Assembly: GCA_944326915.1 (NCBI GenBank)
Contig: CALVFT010000002.1
Span: 186,001-250,000, forward strand
Reading direction: 5' to 3'
DNA from: Candidatus Gastranaerophilales bacterium
Lineage (GTDB): Bacteria > Cyanobacteriota > Vampirovibrionia > Gastranaerophilales > Gastranaerophilaceae
DNA length: 64,000 nucleotides
Position 1 is the first letter of the stretch, and every line of letters starts with the position of its first letter. Made by a program: the position numbers and the translations under genes. Of the stretch, positions 26,973 through 36,085 are shown in pieces. The notes beneath the pieces are model-generated. The model did no database searches. It worked only from the letters and a program-made list of their open reading frames with translations, and had not been told where the DNA came from.

Positions 26973-27860
26973 TTACTTTTTCAACTTATCAGGATATATA
27001 TTCCACTTAATTTGGGAATTTTTTCTAAACCAAGTCAATTGACGTTTTGCATAATTTCTTGTATTCTGTTTAAGCTTTTCAACAGCTTCATCAAGAGAAA
27101 TTACTCCATCCAAATATTGAGTCATCTCTTGATAACCGATTGTATTGACAATATTGTATATATGACCATGTTTTTTTAACAAAAACTTAGTTTCGTCAAT
27201 CAAACCATTCTCAATCATTAAATCAACTCGACGATTAATTCTATTGTATAATTCTTCTCTTGGATAATTTAATCCAATCCACTCTACATCAAATTCAGAA
27301 TCAGAACCAATCCCTCTCACTTGAGATAACGGTTTATTCAACGTTTTCACAATTTCTATAGCTCTTATCAGTTTTTTCTTATCATTACAAGATATTTTTT
27401 GAGCACCTTCTGGATCTAACTGAGAAAACATTTCAAACAAATCCTCAGAACTTAATCTTTCAAGCTCTTTTCTTAATTCAGAATTTGGCTCAACTTGCGG
27501 CATTAGATAATTTTCTAAAAGCAATCTAAAATACAATCCTGTACCACCGGCAATAATTGGAATTTTTCCTCTTTCAGAAATATCTGCAATTAATCTTCTT
27601 GCCTCATTAACGTACAACCCTGCGGTATAATCAAACTCAGGTTCCACAATATCAAGCATATAATGAGGAATACCACAACGTTCTTCAATAGAAGGTTTTG
27701 CAGTACCAATATCAAAACCTTTATAGACGAGTCGAGAGTCAGCTGATATAATTTCACCGCCAATTTTTTTTGCCAGTTCTATAGCATAAGCACTCTTACC
27801 ACTCGCTGTAGCGCCAACAACTGCTATCACCTTTAGCTTATTAGTCTTCTGGTTCTTCAT
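26973..27860 (-). CDS. miaA: tRNA dimethylallyltransferase MiaA
   Basis: Prenylates A37 of tRNAs reading U-starting codons. 295 residues. Seen: P-loop VVGATASGKSAYAIEL, SADSRLVYKGFDIGTAKPS, IPHYMLDIV, IIAGGTGLYF, and the C-terminal NYAKRQLTWFRK. It overlaps the preceding membrane-protein gene by 20 bases and is the last gene of a minus-strand run that starts at the sigma-factor gene. Confidence 0.95.
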   Translation of the reverse strand: MKNQKTNKLKVIAVVGATASGKSAYAIELAKKIGGEIISADSRLVYKGFDIGTAKPSIEERCGIPHYMLDIVEPEFDYTAGLYVNEARRLIADISERGKIPIIAGGTGLYFRLLLENYLMPQVEPNSELRKELERLSSEDLFEMFSQLDPEGAQKISCNDKKKLIRAIEIVKTLNKPLSQVRGIGSDSEFDVEWIGLNYPREELYNRINRRVDLMIENGLIDETKFLLKKHGHIYNIVNTIGYQEMTQYLDGVISLDEAVEKLKQNTRNYAKRQLTWFRKNSQIKWNIYPDKLKK

Positions 27861-28749
27861 TATTAGTATCGTCTTCTTTCTTTACAACTGTTTCCTCTAC
27901 AACTTTATCACAATTAAAAGTTACGTCATAATACAAAAACAATAATACGACAACAAAAACAGAATAATAAAAAAGAACAATACTCATTACTAAATATGCA
28001 ATAGGATTAATCAAAGCAAAAGTATTAATAAACAACAAAATAAATCCTATAACCCACATATTAAAATACAAGCCCAAGGATTTGAAAAAAGTCTTAAATA
28101 ATTTTTTAATAGATCTTCCTAAAGCAAGTATAGGATTTTGAGATTGATATATAATTTCAGGAAACCACAACATTATCAAGAAAAATGCAACTGAAGATAC
28201 AAATACAAATAACATACTCCATTTCCCAAAGAAAATTATTTGGTCAACAGAAAGAGAATTAACAAAAGCCATCATAGCCTGATCCGAAGCCTGAGACTGT
28301 TCAGTTGCAATCGCTTGTAAATGCTCAACAGAAGACGCGTCTAAAACTCCTATCGTATTTATACCAATAGAATAAACAATAAAAGTTACTAAAATTTGTA
28401 ATACAAATAATATAATATACATCCCTACAAAAGAGAGAAAATACTTTCCAATACCTGCAGGTATTAATTTTATCAAATTAAAAGTTGCTTTAGCTCTATC
28501 TTCATCCAATACAAAAACCTTTTTTGAAAGAGATATAGCCTCTTTAATCATATAAAACCATCCGGCACAAAAAGCACCAACCATAAACAAAACCGTAACT
28601 GTCGCAAGTATAAACTCGGGGAAAGTATCAACAGTATACCTTGAAAACAATGAATAAAAATTAATTATCCACATAAAAAGAATCAAAGGTATTGCCAAAA
28701 TTATACTATCATTCGTAACTTTTAAAGCTTGTTTAAACAGTTTTAACAT
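27841..28749 (-). CDS. Unrecognised polytopic membrane protein
   Basis: 302 residues with about six membrane segments: ~18-38 (IPLILFMWIINFY), ~46-68 (ATVTVLFMVGAFCAGWFY), ~103-129 (LSFVGMYIILFVLQILVTF), ~171-198 (MLFVFVSSVAFFLIMLWF) and two around 229-275. The tail is acidic. It may belong to a DUF975-like group, but I cannot confirm this. The nearest AGAGGT is 13 bases before the ATG, a long spacing. It sits between the Fe-S protein and miaA. Confidence 0.7.
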   Translation of the reverse strand: MLKLFKQALKVTNDSIILAIPLILFMWIINFYSLFSRYTVDTFPEFILATVTVLFMVGAFCAGWFYMIKEAISLSKKVFVLDEDRAKATFNLIKLIPAGIGKYFLSFVGMYIILFVLQILVTFIVYSIGINTIGVLDASSVEHLQAIATEQSQASDQAMMAFVNSLSVDQIIFFGKWSMLFVFVSSVAFFLIMLWFPEIIYQSQNPILALGRSIKKLFKTFFKSLGLYFNMWVIGFILLFINTFALINPIAYLVMSIVLFYYSVFVVVLLFLYYDVTFNCDKVVEETVVKKEDDTNNEEPED

Positions 28750-28789
28750 ATTTTATATCATGACCTCTTTACTTGAAAAGCAAAATAGC

Positions 28790-29944
28790 TTACTTACTAC
28801 CAACACATATCTCATTTTCTAATTTTTTAGCATCCATAGCAAGCTTTCTTTTTCTTCTGCGCATCAAATCTACAAATGCTTCCAATCTTGTAATGTATCC
28901 AGCTTTACCTGTTTGTTCATCCATAATAAGAGGAAGTATTGGAATATCACAATTTTCTCTCATTGCAGGAAATATATTTTGTGACATAATCTCAGGCATA
29001 CAAGTAAATGGACTTATATGGATAATACCATCAATACCTCTTTCATCAGCATAAGCTACATCAGATACACACTCCAAAGAATCTCCGCCAATATCACGCA
29101 TCAAATAAGGTTTTGCCATTCTAAAAGCCCTTTGCAAGTGTGTTTCACCTTTCCTAAAAATTTTTGGAATAATTGCATCTTTCAAAAAGCTGCTTATTGT
29201 AAGACTTCTTCTTGTCTGAACTCCCATTTTTCCAAGTTCTTTTTCGATATCTTGGTTAGAAAAAGTATCGCAAACCAAATAAATTTCACCTGTTAAATCA
29301 ACATGCAAAACTTCTCTATTTGGATCAATTTCTGTTTTTGCAATTTCTTCAAAAGCTTGTTTTTTAGCTTTTTTTAATTGACGAGTATTATCAGCATCTT
29401 TTATTAGTTCAAGAGCTTTTAGATAATGCTTTTCTGCTTCACCTTGATGAATTTCTCTTGCACGATAATATGAAAGTTTATTAACAAGCTCATCTAATAT
29501 GAAAACTTTTTTTATCGCAAATACAATACATCTTATAAATAAAATAGGATCATTTTTTCCGCTAATCTCTTTCAAGAAATTATACATTCCCTTAATGCCA
29601 TCATATAAAGTTAACTCAATATATTTAGCATCATACCCTAAATCAATTAATGCATTATGAATACAATTTCCATACTCACCTAAACGACAGCATCCAGGAG
29701 AAGAAATCATTGCAACGTAATCAGTTCCACCTTCTATAGCCTCAATAAAATTACCTAAGATTAGTTTATATGGCAAACAAATTGCTTCAGGAGAATGTTT
29801 TGTCCCTAATGATAATGTTTTTTTACTTGTATAAGGTGGGATAAAAGGTTCAACACCAACTTTTTTTAAAGCTGCAGCCCAGGCTACATATATTGTTCCC
29901 ATATGAGGGAAAGCTACTTTTATTTTTTTCTTTTCTTTTGTCAT
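28790..29944 (-). CDS. 2-hydroxyacyl-CoA dehydratase / activase-related Fe-S protein, second copy
   Basis: 384 residues, related to the gene at 1912. Seen: AICLPYKLILGNFIEAIEGG, the cysteine cluster SSPGCCRLGEYGNC, a central helical stretch rich in Lys/Glu, SPFTCMPEIM and the shared C-terminal MDEQTGKAGYITRLEAFVDL. The cysteines are consistent with a [4Fe-4S] site. In other genomes this region is fused to or adjacent to the ATP-dependent activase; here the two members are 26 kb apart. It lies 19 bases after gcvPB. Confidence 0.7.
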   Translation of the reverse strand: MTKEKKKIKVAFPHMGTIYVAWAAALKKVGVEPFIPPYTSKKTLSLGTKHSPEAICLPYKLILGNFIEAIEGGTDYVAMISSPGCCRLGEYGNCIHNALIDLGYDAKYIELTLYDGIKGMYNFLKEISGKNDPILFIRCIVFAIKKVFILDELVNKLSYYRAREIHQGEAEKHYLKALELIKDADNTRQLKKAKKQAFEEIAKTEIDPNREVLHVDLTGEIYLVCDTFSNQDIEKELGKMGVQTRRSLTISSFLKDAIIPKIFRKGETHLQRAFRMAKPYLMRDIGGDSLECVSDVAYADERGIDGIIHISPFTCMPEIMSQNIFPAMRENCDIPILPLIMDEQTGKAGYITRLEAFVDLMRRRKRKLAMDAKKLENEICVGSK

Positions 29945-29963
29945 ATTAATGATTCTCTTTTTA

Positions 29964-31385
29964 TTATTCTACAAACTTCAAATCAGGATGACGCGCAGCA
30001 GTTGTTTCATCAACGCGTTTTACCGGTGTCATATGAGGCGATTTCAATAGTTTTTCAGGATTTACTTCTGCCTCTTTTGCTATTTTTAACATAACGTTTA
30101 CAAAATCATCTAACCTTTGTCTATTTTCAGACTCGGTAGGTTCAATCATCATTGCTTCATGAACTATTAATGGGAAATATACTGTTGGCGGATGCGTATC
30201 GTTATCCATAAGACTTTTAGCAATATTTAATGTTGAAACTCCAAACTGTTTTTGTAAATCACCAGAAAGAACAAATTCATGCATACAAGGAACATCATAA
30301 GGTAATAAAAAAGCTCCTTTCAATTTTTCTTTCAAATAATTTGCATTTAATACGGCATCTTCACTAGCACGTTTTAAATTTGTACCCATCATCAAAATAT
30401 ATGCATAAGCCTTTACAAGCACACCAAAGTTTCCATAAAAACCTTTGACATTACCGATAGAATGTTGCAAGCTATAATTTCTGAAATACTTTTCTCCATC
30501 ATAAGAAACTACAGGAGTAGGTAAAAACTCTTTTAATTCTTCTACAACACCAACAGGTCCAGCTCCAGGGCCACCACCTCCATGAGGAGTCGCAAAAGTT
30601 TTATGAAGGTTCAAATGTACGACATCAAATCCCATCAACTTTGGATTTGTATACCCCATAATTGCATTAAAATTAGCTCCATCATAGTACAATAATGAAC
30701 CGTTTTTATGCATCAAATCAGAGATCTCTAAAACGTTTTCCTCAAAAATACCCAAAGTATTCGGATTTGTCATCATTATTGCTGCGACATCGCTATCTAG
30801 TTTTGATTTTAAATCAGAAATATCAACCTGCCCCTTTTCATTAGATGCAACAGATACGACATCAAAGCCACAAGCATGAGCACTTGCAGGATTAGTTCCA
30901 TGAGCAGAATCAGGTATAAGAACTTTTTTTCGGTTATCTCCTTTTACCTCAAAGTATTTTTTGATAACCATCATACCTGTCAATTCACCATGAGCTCCTG
31001 CAGCAGGCTGAAGAGTTATTGCATCCATACCTGTAACCACTTTTAGTGCTTCTTGCAACTTAAACATCAACTCCAAAGCACCCTGACAATCTTCATCATT
31101 AGCTAAAGGATGCAATGCTGAAAAACCTTCAAGACTTGCAAGTAGCTCATTAACCTTCGGGTTATACTTCATAGTACAAGAACCTAGAGGATAAAAACCT
31201 TTTTCTATACAAAAATTTCTATCTGACAATTCTTTATAATGACGTAAAACTTCTAATTCACTCAACTGAGGAAGATTTGTAGAAGTTTTTCTTATAAACT
31301 TTTCATCTAAAAAATCTAAATTTTCTACCTCATCAGATATACATACACCTGTGACGCCATTATTTTTTTCAAATATTGTTTTCAT
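29964..31385 (-). CDS. gcvPB: Glycine dehydrogenase (decarboxylating) subunit 2, GcvPB
   Basis: PLP half of the two-subunit P-protein of the glycine cleavage system. 473 residues. The PLP lysine is in VVHLNLHKTFATPHGGGGPG; LGSCTMKYNPKVNELL, QPAAGAHGELTGMMV and PDSAHGTNPASA are family motifs. AGGGGT precedes the ATG. Subunit 1 (gcvPA), gcvT, gcvH and the lipoamide dehydrogenase are not in the window. It is seven bases downstream of a sigma-factor gene, an uncommon pairing. Confidence 0.94.
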   Translation of the reverse strand: MKTIFEKNNGVTGVCISDEVENLDFLDEKFIRKTSTNLPQLSELEVLRHYKELSDRNFCIEKGFYPLGSCTMKYNPKVNELLASLEGFSALHPLANDEDCQGALELMFKLQEALKVVTGMDAITLQPAAGAHGELTGMMVIKKYFEVKGDNRKKVLIPDSAHGTNPASAHACGFDVVSVASNEKGQVDISDLKSKLDSDVAAIMMTNPNTLGIFEENVLEISDLMHKNGSLLYYDGANFNAIMGYTNPKLMGFDVVHLNLHKTFATPHGGGGPGAGPVGVVEELKEFLPTPVVSYDGEKYFRNYSLQHSIGNVKGFYGNFGVLVKAYAYILMMGTNLKRASEDAVLNANYLKEKLKGAFLLPYDVPCMHEFVLSGDLQKQFGVSTLNIAKSLMDNDTHPPTVYFPLIVHEAMMIEPTESENRQRLDDFVNVMLKIAKEAEVNPEKLLKSPHMTPVKRVDETTAARHPDLKFVE

Positions 31386-31392
31386 TCTACCC

Positions 31393-32013
31393 CTAAATTA
31401 TTCCCTGTTTTTTCAAATCCCTTTTTATCTTGTCCAAGCCTGACTGAATTATACGAGAAATACGTGATTGTGATATATTAACTTCTTCTGATATTTCTCT
31501 TAATTTCTTTTCTTTGAAGAATTTATACTCTATTAACTCTCTTTCTCTTTGTGGAAGTCGCTTCATTGCTTCCAAAATCTCAGCCTTTAATTCTGAAAGT
31601 TCGATACACTCCTCAGGAGTCTTATCCTCTGCCTTAATTTGAGTAGGAACTTCTGCTTCTTGCATCTCATCGATAGACAAAATTGTTTTGTATACTTCTA
31701 AACGTAAATCATTTCCATCTTCTTCCACGGATTGTTGTTTTCTGTTTTTCAAAGTATACCATTTATAACGTCTTCTGACTTCATTTCTTATTGCCCACTT
31801 AATAGCTGTTGATAAGTATGTGTTGTTAAAATTGTCCGGATTATTATTCTTAAATAAAATATATAAAGTATGATTTCCAATATTTACCAATTCAGGAAAT
31901 TCTATTAGATGTGATGTAGAAAATTTCTGGTATTCAACCTTTGCTATAGTCTCAATCAAATCTTTATAATCGCGTAAATTAACTTTTTTTTGTATATTTT
32001 GTCTTGCCGGCAT
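31393..32013 (-). CDS. RNA polymerase sigma-70 family factor
   Basis: 206 residues with region 2 (ELVNIGNHTLYILFK ... AIKWAIRNEVRRRYKW, ~43-87) and region 4 (LPQRERELIEYKFFKEKKLREI, then ISQSRISRIIQSG, ~151-200) joined by a ~60-residue linker that may hold a reduced region 3. Region 1 is absent, so this is an alternative (group 3/4-like) sigma. The recognised promoter and the signal are unknown; no anti-sigma gene adjoins it. It heads the run with gcvPB, the Fe-S protein, a membrane protein and miaA. Confidence 0.85.
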   Translation of the reverse strand: MPARQNIQKKVNLRDYKDLIETIAKVEYQKFSTSHLIEFPELVNIGNHTLYILFKNNNPDNFNNTYLSTAIKWAIRNEVRRRYKWYTLKNRKQQSVEEDGNDLRLEVYKTILSIDEMQEAEVPTQIKAEDKTPEECIELSELKAEILEAMKRLPQRERELIEYKFFKEKKLREISEEVNISQSRISRIIQSGLDKIKRDLKKQGII

Positions 32014-32158
32014 AACTATAACATTTAATCCTATCTATTAATTTTAGATATCAACACATTTCCCATACAAATATAATAACAAAAAAAAATATAGAATACC
32101 AGCTAATGTAATTTTCCTTAACATATTTTATTTTTTTATTAAAAATATAGGAGAAATT

Positions 32159-33022
32159 ATGAAAATATTATTTTGTACAGACGGATCAAAAATCAGTTTT
32201 AATGCACTTAAAAACTTTGCTCACTGGCAAAAAGAAGCAACGGTTGATGTAATATGTGTAATTGATTGGAGTTTTTTACCAGAAGAAATTAGCATAGAAC
32301 AAACAAATTTTGCAAACTCATGTGCTAATGTTGCAGATACTATACTTAACTATGCAGAGGAAGAAATTAAAACTCTACACATGAATTTAGGAAAAAAAAT
32401 AAAACATTGTGGTTCTGCAATGGATAGTATTCTTGAGCAATTAAAAGGAGAATATTATGACGTAGTTCTTATGGGATCTCATGGAAAAAAGGGATTACAA
32501 AAATGGTTAGGTTCAGTATCTCAAGAAATAGTGAACAGCAGTAAAAATTCGACTTACGTAGTTAAGCAGGAAAATAAAAGAGAAAAAATTCTTTTCACAA
32601 CTGATGGAACTATATACTCTTATGACGTAATAAGAGATGCTATTAATCAATTATACATTACAGATGAGAAAGAAATATACATATGTATGGTAAATGAAAC
32701 ACCGGAATTATTATTTCTAGAAGGGACACTTGATTCTAATTGGATTCTTGAGATTGAAAAACAACAAAATATTTTTGCAGCAAAAGCAATCAAAATGGCA
32801 GAAGAAATTTTAAAGGATAATGATTTAAAAATTGAAGAAAGTATAATTCTTTCAGGTAACCCAACACAAAAAATACTTGATTTCATTAAAGAAAAAGATA
32901 TCGATTTAATTGTTATCGGAGAAAAGAAAAAAAGTAGAATGGACAAATTTCTTACAGGCTCTTTAAGTCGAAGAATACTAGATAATGCTAAAAGTGATGT
33001 ATATATTTTAAAAGAAAATTAA
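32159..33022 (+). CDS. Tandem universal stress protein (two Usp domains)
   Basis: 287 residues in two Usp domains, ~1-140 and ~142-287. Each opens with a beta strand and Asp/Thr motif (KILFCTDGSKIS and KILFTTDGTIYS). Domain 1 ends VLMGSHGKKGLQKWLGSVS, close to the G2xG9xG(S/T) ATP-binding pattern; domain 2 has IVIGEKKKSRMDKFLTGSLS, where the first part of that pattern is lost. Only the first domain may bind ATP. AGGAG precedes the ATG. Confidence 0.88.
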   Translation: MKILFCTDGSKISFNALKNFAHWQKEATVDVICVIDWSFLPEEISIEQTNFANSCANVADTILNYAEEEIKTLHMNLGKKIKHCGSAMDSILEQLKGEYYDVVLMGSHGKKGLQKWLGSVSQEIVNSSKNSTYVVKQENKREKILFTTDGTIYSYDVIRDAINQLYITDEKEIYICMVNETPELLFLEGTLDSNWILEIEKQQNIFAAKAIKMAEEILKDNDLKIEESIILSGNPTQKILDFIKEKDIDLIVIGEKKKSRMDKFLTGSLSRRILDNAKSDVYILKEN

Positions 33023-33026
33023 AAAA

Positions 33027-33055
33027 TTGACCTAAATAAAAAAAAATGCAATAAT
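33027..33055 (+). promoter_or_regulatory. Promoter of the sugar permease pair, leaderless layout
   Basis: TTGACC (33027-33032), 17 bases, AATAAT (33050-33055), then six bases (TGCCAT) to the ATG at 33062. No Shine-Dalgarno is present. Confidence 0.55.
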
Positions 33056-33061
33056 TGCCAT

Positions 33062-33934
33062 ATGTTTAAATATTATGGGAAATACGCTCCGTATCTTTTT
33101 TTACTACCGGCAATGGTAGTGCTTGTGGTGTTTTTTTTCATCCCATTTTTTCAAACATTTGGACTCAGCTTTTTTGATTACTCTTCGAGTATATATAACC
33201 CAACTTTTATAGGATGGGAAAATTATACAAAACTTTTCCATAGTTCAATTTTCTATAAAGTTTTGTGGAATACTTTTTTATATCTATTTATTGCAGTACC
33301 AATTTTAGCAATATTTCCGCTATTCTTGGCTATACTAATAAATCAAAAAATAAAAGGAGTAACTTTATACAAAATATTAATATACCTACCAGTAATAGTT
33401 TCAATAGTAGTTGCTGCAATTGCATTTAAATGGTTGTACGCAGACCAAGGGATTCTAAACTTTATAGCCACTCAATTTAGGATATCGCCTATAGGCTGGC
33501 TAACAGATCCAAAATTTGCACTTTATTCAGTGATTATTGTAACTATATGGAAAGGTATAGGATATTATATGATAATATACCTCGCTTCACTTATGAGCGT
33601 ACCAAAAGAATTATACGAAGCATGTGACATTGATGGTGCTAATTTCTTAACAAAGCATTTAACCGTTACAGTACCACATATTATGCCAACTATAGCGCTT
33701 GTAACTACAATAAGTGCAATATCCGCAATGAAGGTTTTTGCTGAAATTTATGTAATGACTAAAGGTGGTCCATTAAATTCCAGTAAAACTATTGTATATT
33801 ACATATACGAAAGAGCCTTTGAAAACCTTGATTTAGGTTATGCTTCAGCTATGGCTGTCGTATTACTTATAATTGTAATGGTCTTTTCATTAATTAATAT
33901 TCTCGGATTTGAAAGGAACAAATATCAAATATGA
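33062..33934 (+). CDS. ABC sugar permease, MalF/UgpA-like
   Basis: 290 residues, six membrane segments, importing a sugar or polyol with a partner permease, a binding protein and an ATPase. The cytoplasmic EAA loop reads YEACDIDGANFLTKHLTVTVPHI, which contacts the ATPase. The N-terminal helix is YLFLLPAMVVLVVFFFIPFF. The stop overlaps the next gene by four bases. Neither a substrate-binding protein nor a MalK-type ATPase is nearby, so the substrate is unknown. Confidence 0.9.
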   Translation: MFKYYGKYAPYLFLLPAMVVLVVFFFIPFFQTFGLSFFDYSSSIYNPTFIGWENYTKLFHSSIFYKVLWNTFLYLFIAVPILAIFPLFLAILINQKIKGVTLYKILIYLPVIVSIVVAAIAFKWLYADQGILNFIATQFRISPIGWLTDPKFALYSVIIVTIWKGIGYYMIIYLASLMSVPKELYEACDIDGANFLTKHLTVTVPHIMPTIALVTTISAISAMKVFAEIYVMTKGGPLNSSKTIVYYIYERAFENLDLGYASAMAVVLLIIVMVFSLINILGFERNKYQI

Positions 33935-34776
33935 TTAGAAAAATAATTGAAAAATTAACAACACACTCTATATTGATATTTGTATCATTATTATCAATAT
34001 TTCCTTTTATTTGGTTAATATCAACTTCTTTAAAAGGAAACAGTGAAAACATATTTGCATACCCACCACAAATTATTCCAAAAGATTTTACTTTTGCAAA
34101 TTATATTGGAGTATGGGATAAAGTTGACTTTATAGGATACTTTATAAACAGTATGATTGTTGCAGGTGGGACAGTTATATTAAACTTGATTTTATCTGCA
34201 ATGGCAGGATATCCGCTTGCAAGAATGGAATTTAAAGGCAAAAAAGTTACTTTTTTTGCAATACTTGCAACTATAATGATTCCTTTTCAAGCAATTATGC
34301 TTCCTGTATATTTAATTACATTAAAACTTCATCTTGTTGATAATTACGGAAGTTTTGCAGGATTTGTTGGATTGATAATGCCTTTTGCAGTAAGTGCATT
34401 CGGAATATTTCTTATGCGACAAGCATTCTTAGGAATACCAAAAGAAATGGAAGAAGCTGCAATCGTAGATGGATGTAGTGTTTTTCAAGTATTTTTAAAA
34501 GTACTTATTCCAATGGTAAAACCATCACTTGCTGTACTTGCAATCTTCACATTTATAGGTTCTTGGGGTGAATTTCTATGGCCAAGTATTGTACTCACAA
34601 AAGAATCGATGTATACACTACCAGTCGGTGTTAATAACTTGCAAGGAATGTTTAGTTCAAATTGGCGATTTATCGCTGCAGGTTCGATATTAGCAACGAT
34701 TCCTATATTGATATTTTTCCTTGCAATGCAAAGATACTTTATATCTGGAGAAAATGAAGGTGCTGTTAAAGGATAA
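33931..34776 (+). CDS. ABC sugar permease, MalG/UgpE-like
   Basis: 281 residues, six membrane segments. Seen: the first helix ILIFVSLLSIFPFIWLIST, FINSMIVAGGTVILNL, and the EAA loop MEEAAIVDGCSVFQVFLKVLIP. It overlaps the MalF-like gene by four bases, so the two are coupled. The shared-ATPase arrangement common for this family (one MsmK-like ATPase elsewhere) would explain the missing ATPase, but this is inference. Confidence 0.9.
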   Translation: MIRKIIEKLTTHSILIFVSLLSIFPFIWLISTSLKGNSENIFAYPPQIIPKDFTFANYIGVWDKVDFIGYFINSMIVAGGTVILNLILSAMAGYPLARMEFKGKKVTFFAILATIMIPFQAIMLPVYLITLKLHLVDNYGSFAGFVGLIMPFAVSAFGIFLMRQAFLGIPKEMEEAAIVDGCSVFQVFLKVLIPMVKPSLAVLAIFTFIGSWGEFLWPSIVLTKESMYTLPVGVNNLQGMFSSNWRFIAAGSILATIPILIFFLAMQRYFISGENEGAVKG

Positions 34777-34795
34777 GCACAAAAATTCATTATAA

Positions 34796-35911
34796 TTATT
34801 TCAAATCATCTGAAGGGATTCTTACAAAGCCTCTTTGAGCATCAAAATCATCATTTTCAAAATCTTCAGGATTTTTTTCATAAATATCCAAAAATGCACA
34901 AGTTTTAAAGTTCTTAATTATAGCTTTGTCCAATTCTTCTGACGCAACTAATTTTCCATGAACATAAGTAAGATTATTTATAGACTGTGGTTCATCATCT
35001 ACCTTTTCAACTAATGTTTTTGATTCATTCCCAGAAAGAATTGTCCTAGTTACATCATTCATAACATCAAAGACGTACCTTTGTCTATTTGTCGTACCAT
35101 CACTATTTGTAATAAGAGATGTTGCCTTTTCAAGTTCTTCTAAAGATTCTTTATAATATTTCATATGTCTTAATAAAATAGCCAAATTATAATGAGCTTC
35201 ATACTCCATAGGAGATATTTCAATAGCCTTACAATAACTATGTCCTGCTTCATTATAATTTCCTAATAAATGATAGGTGAGAGCTAAATTATATCTTGAA
35301 TCATAATCTTTTTTTAGAATTTTTACAGCATTTGAATAAGCATCCAAAGCCTTCAATAAATACTGACGTTTAATATCCCATTCATCACCGCTATAAACTG
35401 ATTTTTGTTTATAAGCAACTCCCATATTATAATAGGCAATTCCCCTATTAATCCTTGTACTTTTTTTATTATTAAATATAAAAGGAATTGAAATCAAATG
35501 CCTTTTTACATTGATTATTTTATTATACTGATCAATAGCACCATCAAAATCACCGAGTTTTTCCGTAGAAATTATCCCATAGTTCATCCTTGCAACAATA
35601 TATTTAGGATTGTGTTCTATTGCTTGTTCATAAGCATCTACAGCTGAATAGTAATCCTCATAGGCAACATATATATTACCTAAATTATACCAAGCGCTGT
35701 AATGTTCAGGATATAACTGAAGTGCCTGTTGATAATAATCAATAGCTTTTTGCAACTTTCTTTCTCTATAAGCTTTATCTCCTTTGCTTACATAATACAT
35801 TCCTCTAATTTTATCTAACTGAGTATTGTAAAACTCAGGATAAAAATAAATACTTGCACCAATAGCTGCAAATACCAGTAAAGAAAATAACGCTGAGAAA
35901 AACTTTTTCAA
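34796..35911 (-). CDS. Membrane-anchored TPR protein
   Basis: 371 residues from a TTG start preceded by AGAGGT. Residues 1-25 form an uncleaved anchor (FFSALFSLLVFAAIGASIYF), then at least five tetratricopeptide repeats: KAIDYYQQALQLYPEHYSAW, SAVDAYEQAIEHNPKYIVAR, FDGAIDQYNKI, LGNYNEAGHSYCKAIEISP, YKESLEELEKATS. The last ~60 residues are acidic and not repeated. TPR domains bind partner proteins; here probably outside the cytoplasmic membrane. It converges on the MalG-like gene with 19 bases between. Confidence 0.85.
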   Translation of the reverse strand: MKKFFSALFSLLVFAAIGASIYFYPEFYNTQLDKIRGMYYVSKGDKAYRERKLQKAIDYYQQALQLYPEHYSAWYNLGNIYVAYEDYYSAVDAYEQAIEHNPKYIVARMNYGIISTEKLGDFDGAIDQYNKIINVKRHLISIPFIFNNKKSTRINRGIAYYNMGVAYKQKSVYSGDEWDIKRQYLLKALDAYSNAVKILKKDYDSRYNLALTYHLLGNYNEAGHSYCKAIEISPMEYEAHYNLAILLRHMKYYKESLEELEKATSLITNSDGTTNRQRYVFDVMNDVTRTILSGNESKTLVEKVDDEPQSINNLTYVHGKLVASEELDKAIIKNFKTCAFLDIYEKNPEDFENDDFDAQRGFVRIPSDDLK

Positions 35912-36085
35912 TATTATATACCTCTATATGGTAATAATATACTGATTTTGGAGTGAATGCAATCATATATTAAATTGAATTGTTAAGAAATCTTAATAAA
36001 TAATTTTAAATAACGCAATTTTACTAAATTCAAATTTTTTATATAAATAAGGTAAGGTTAGATAAATTAAATTGGAGGTTAGGTT

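Noticed and set aside
31393-32013. Flagellar (FliA) or sporulation sigma factor
   Set aside because: Regions 2 and 4 fit sigma-70 broadly, but no flagellar or sporulation genes are in the window.
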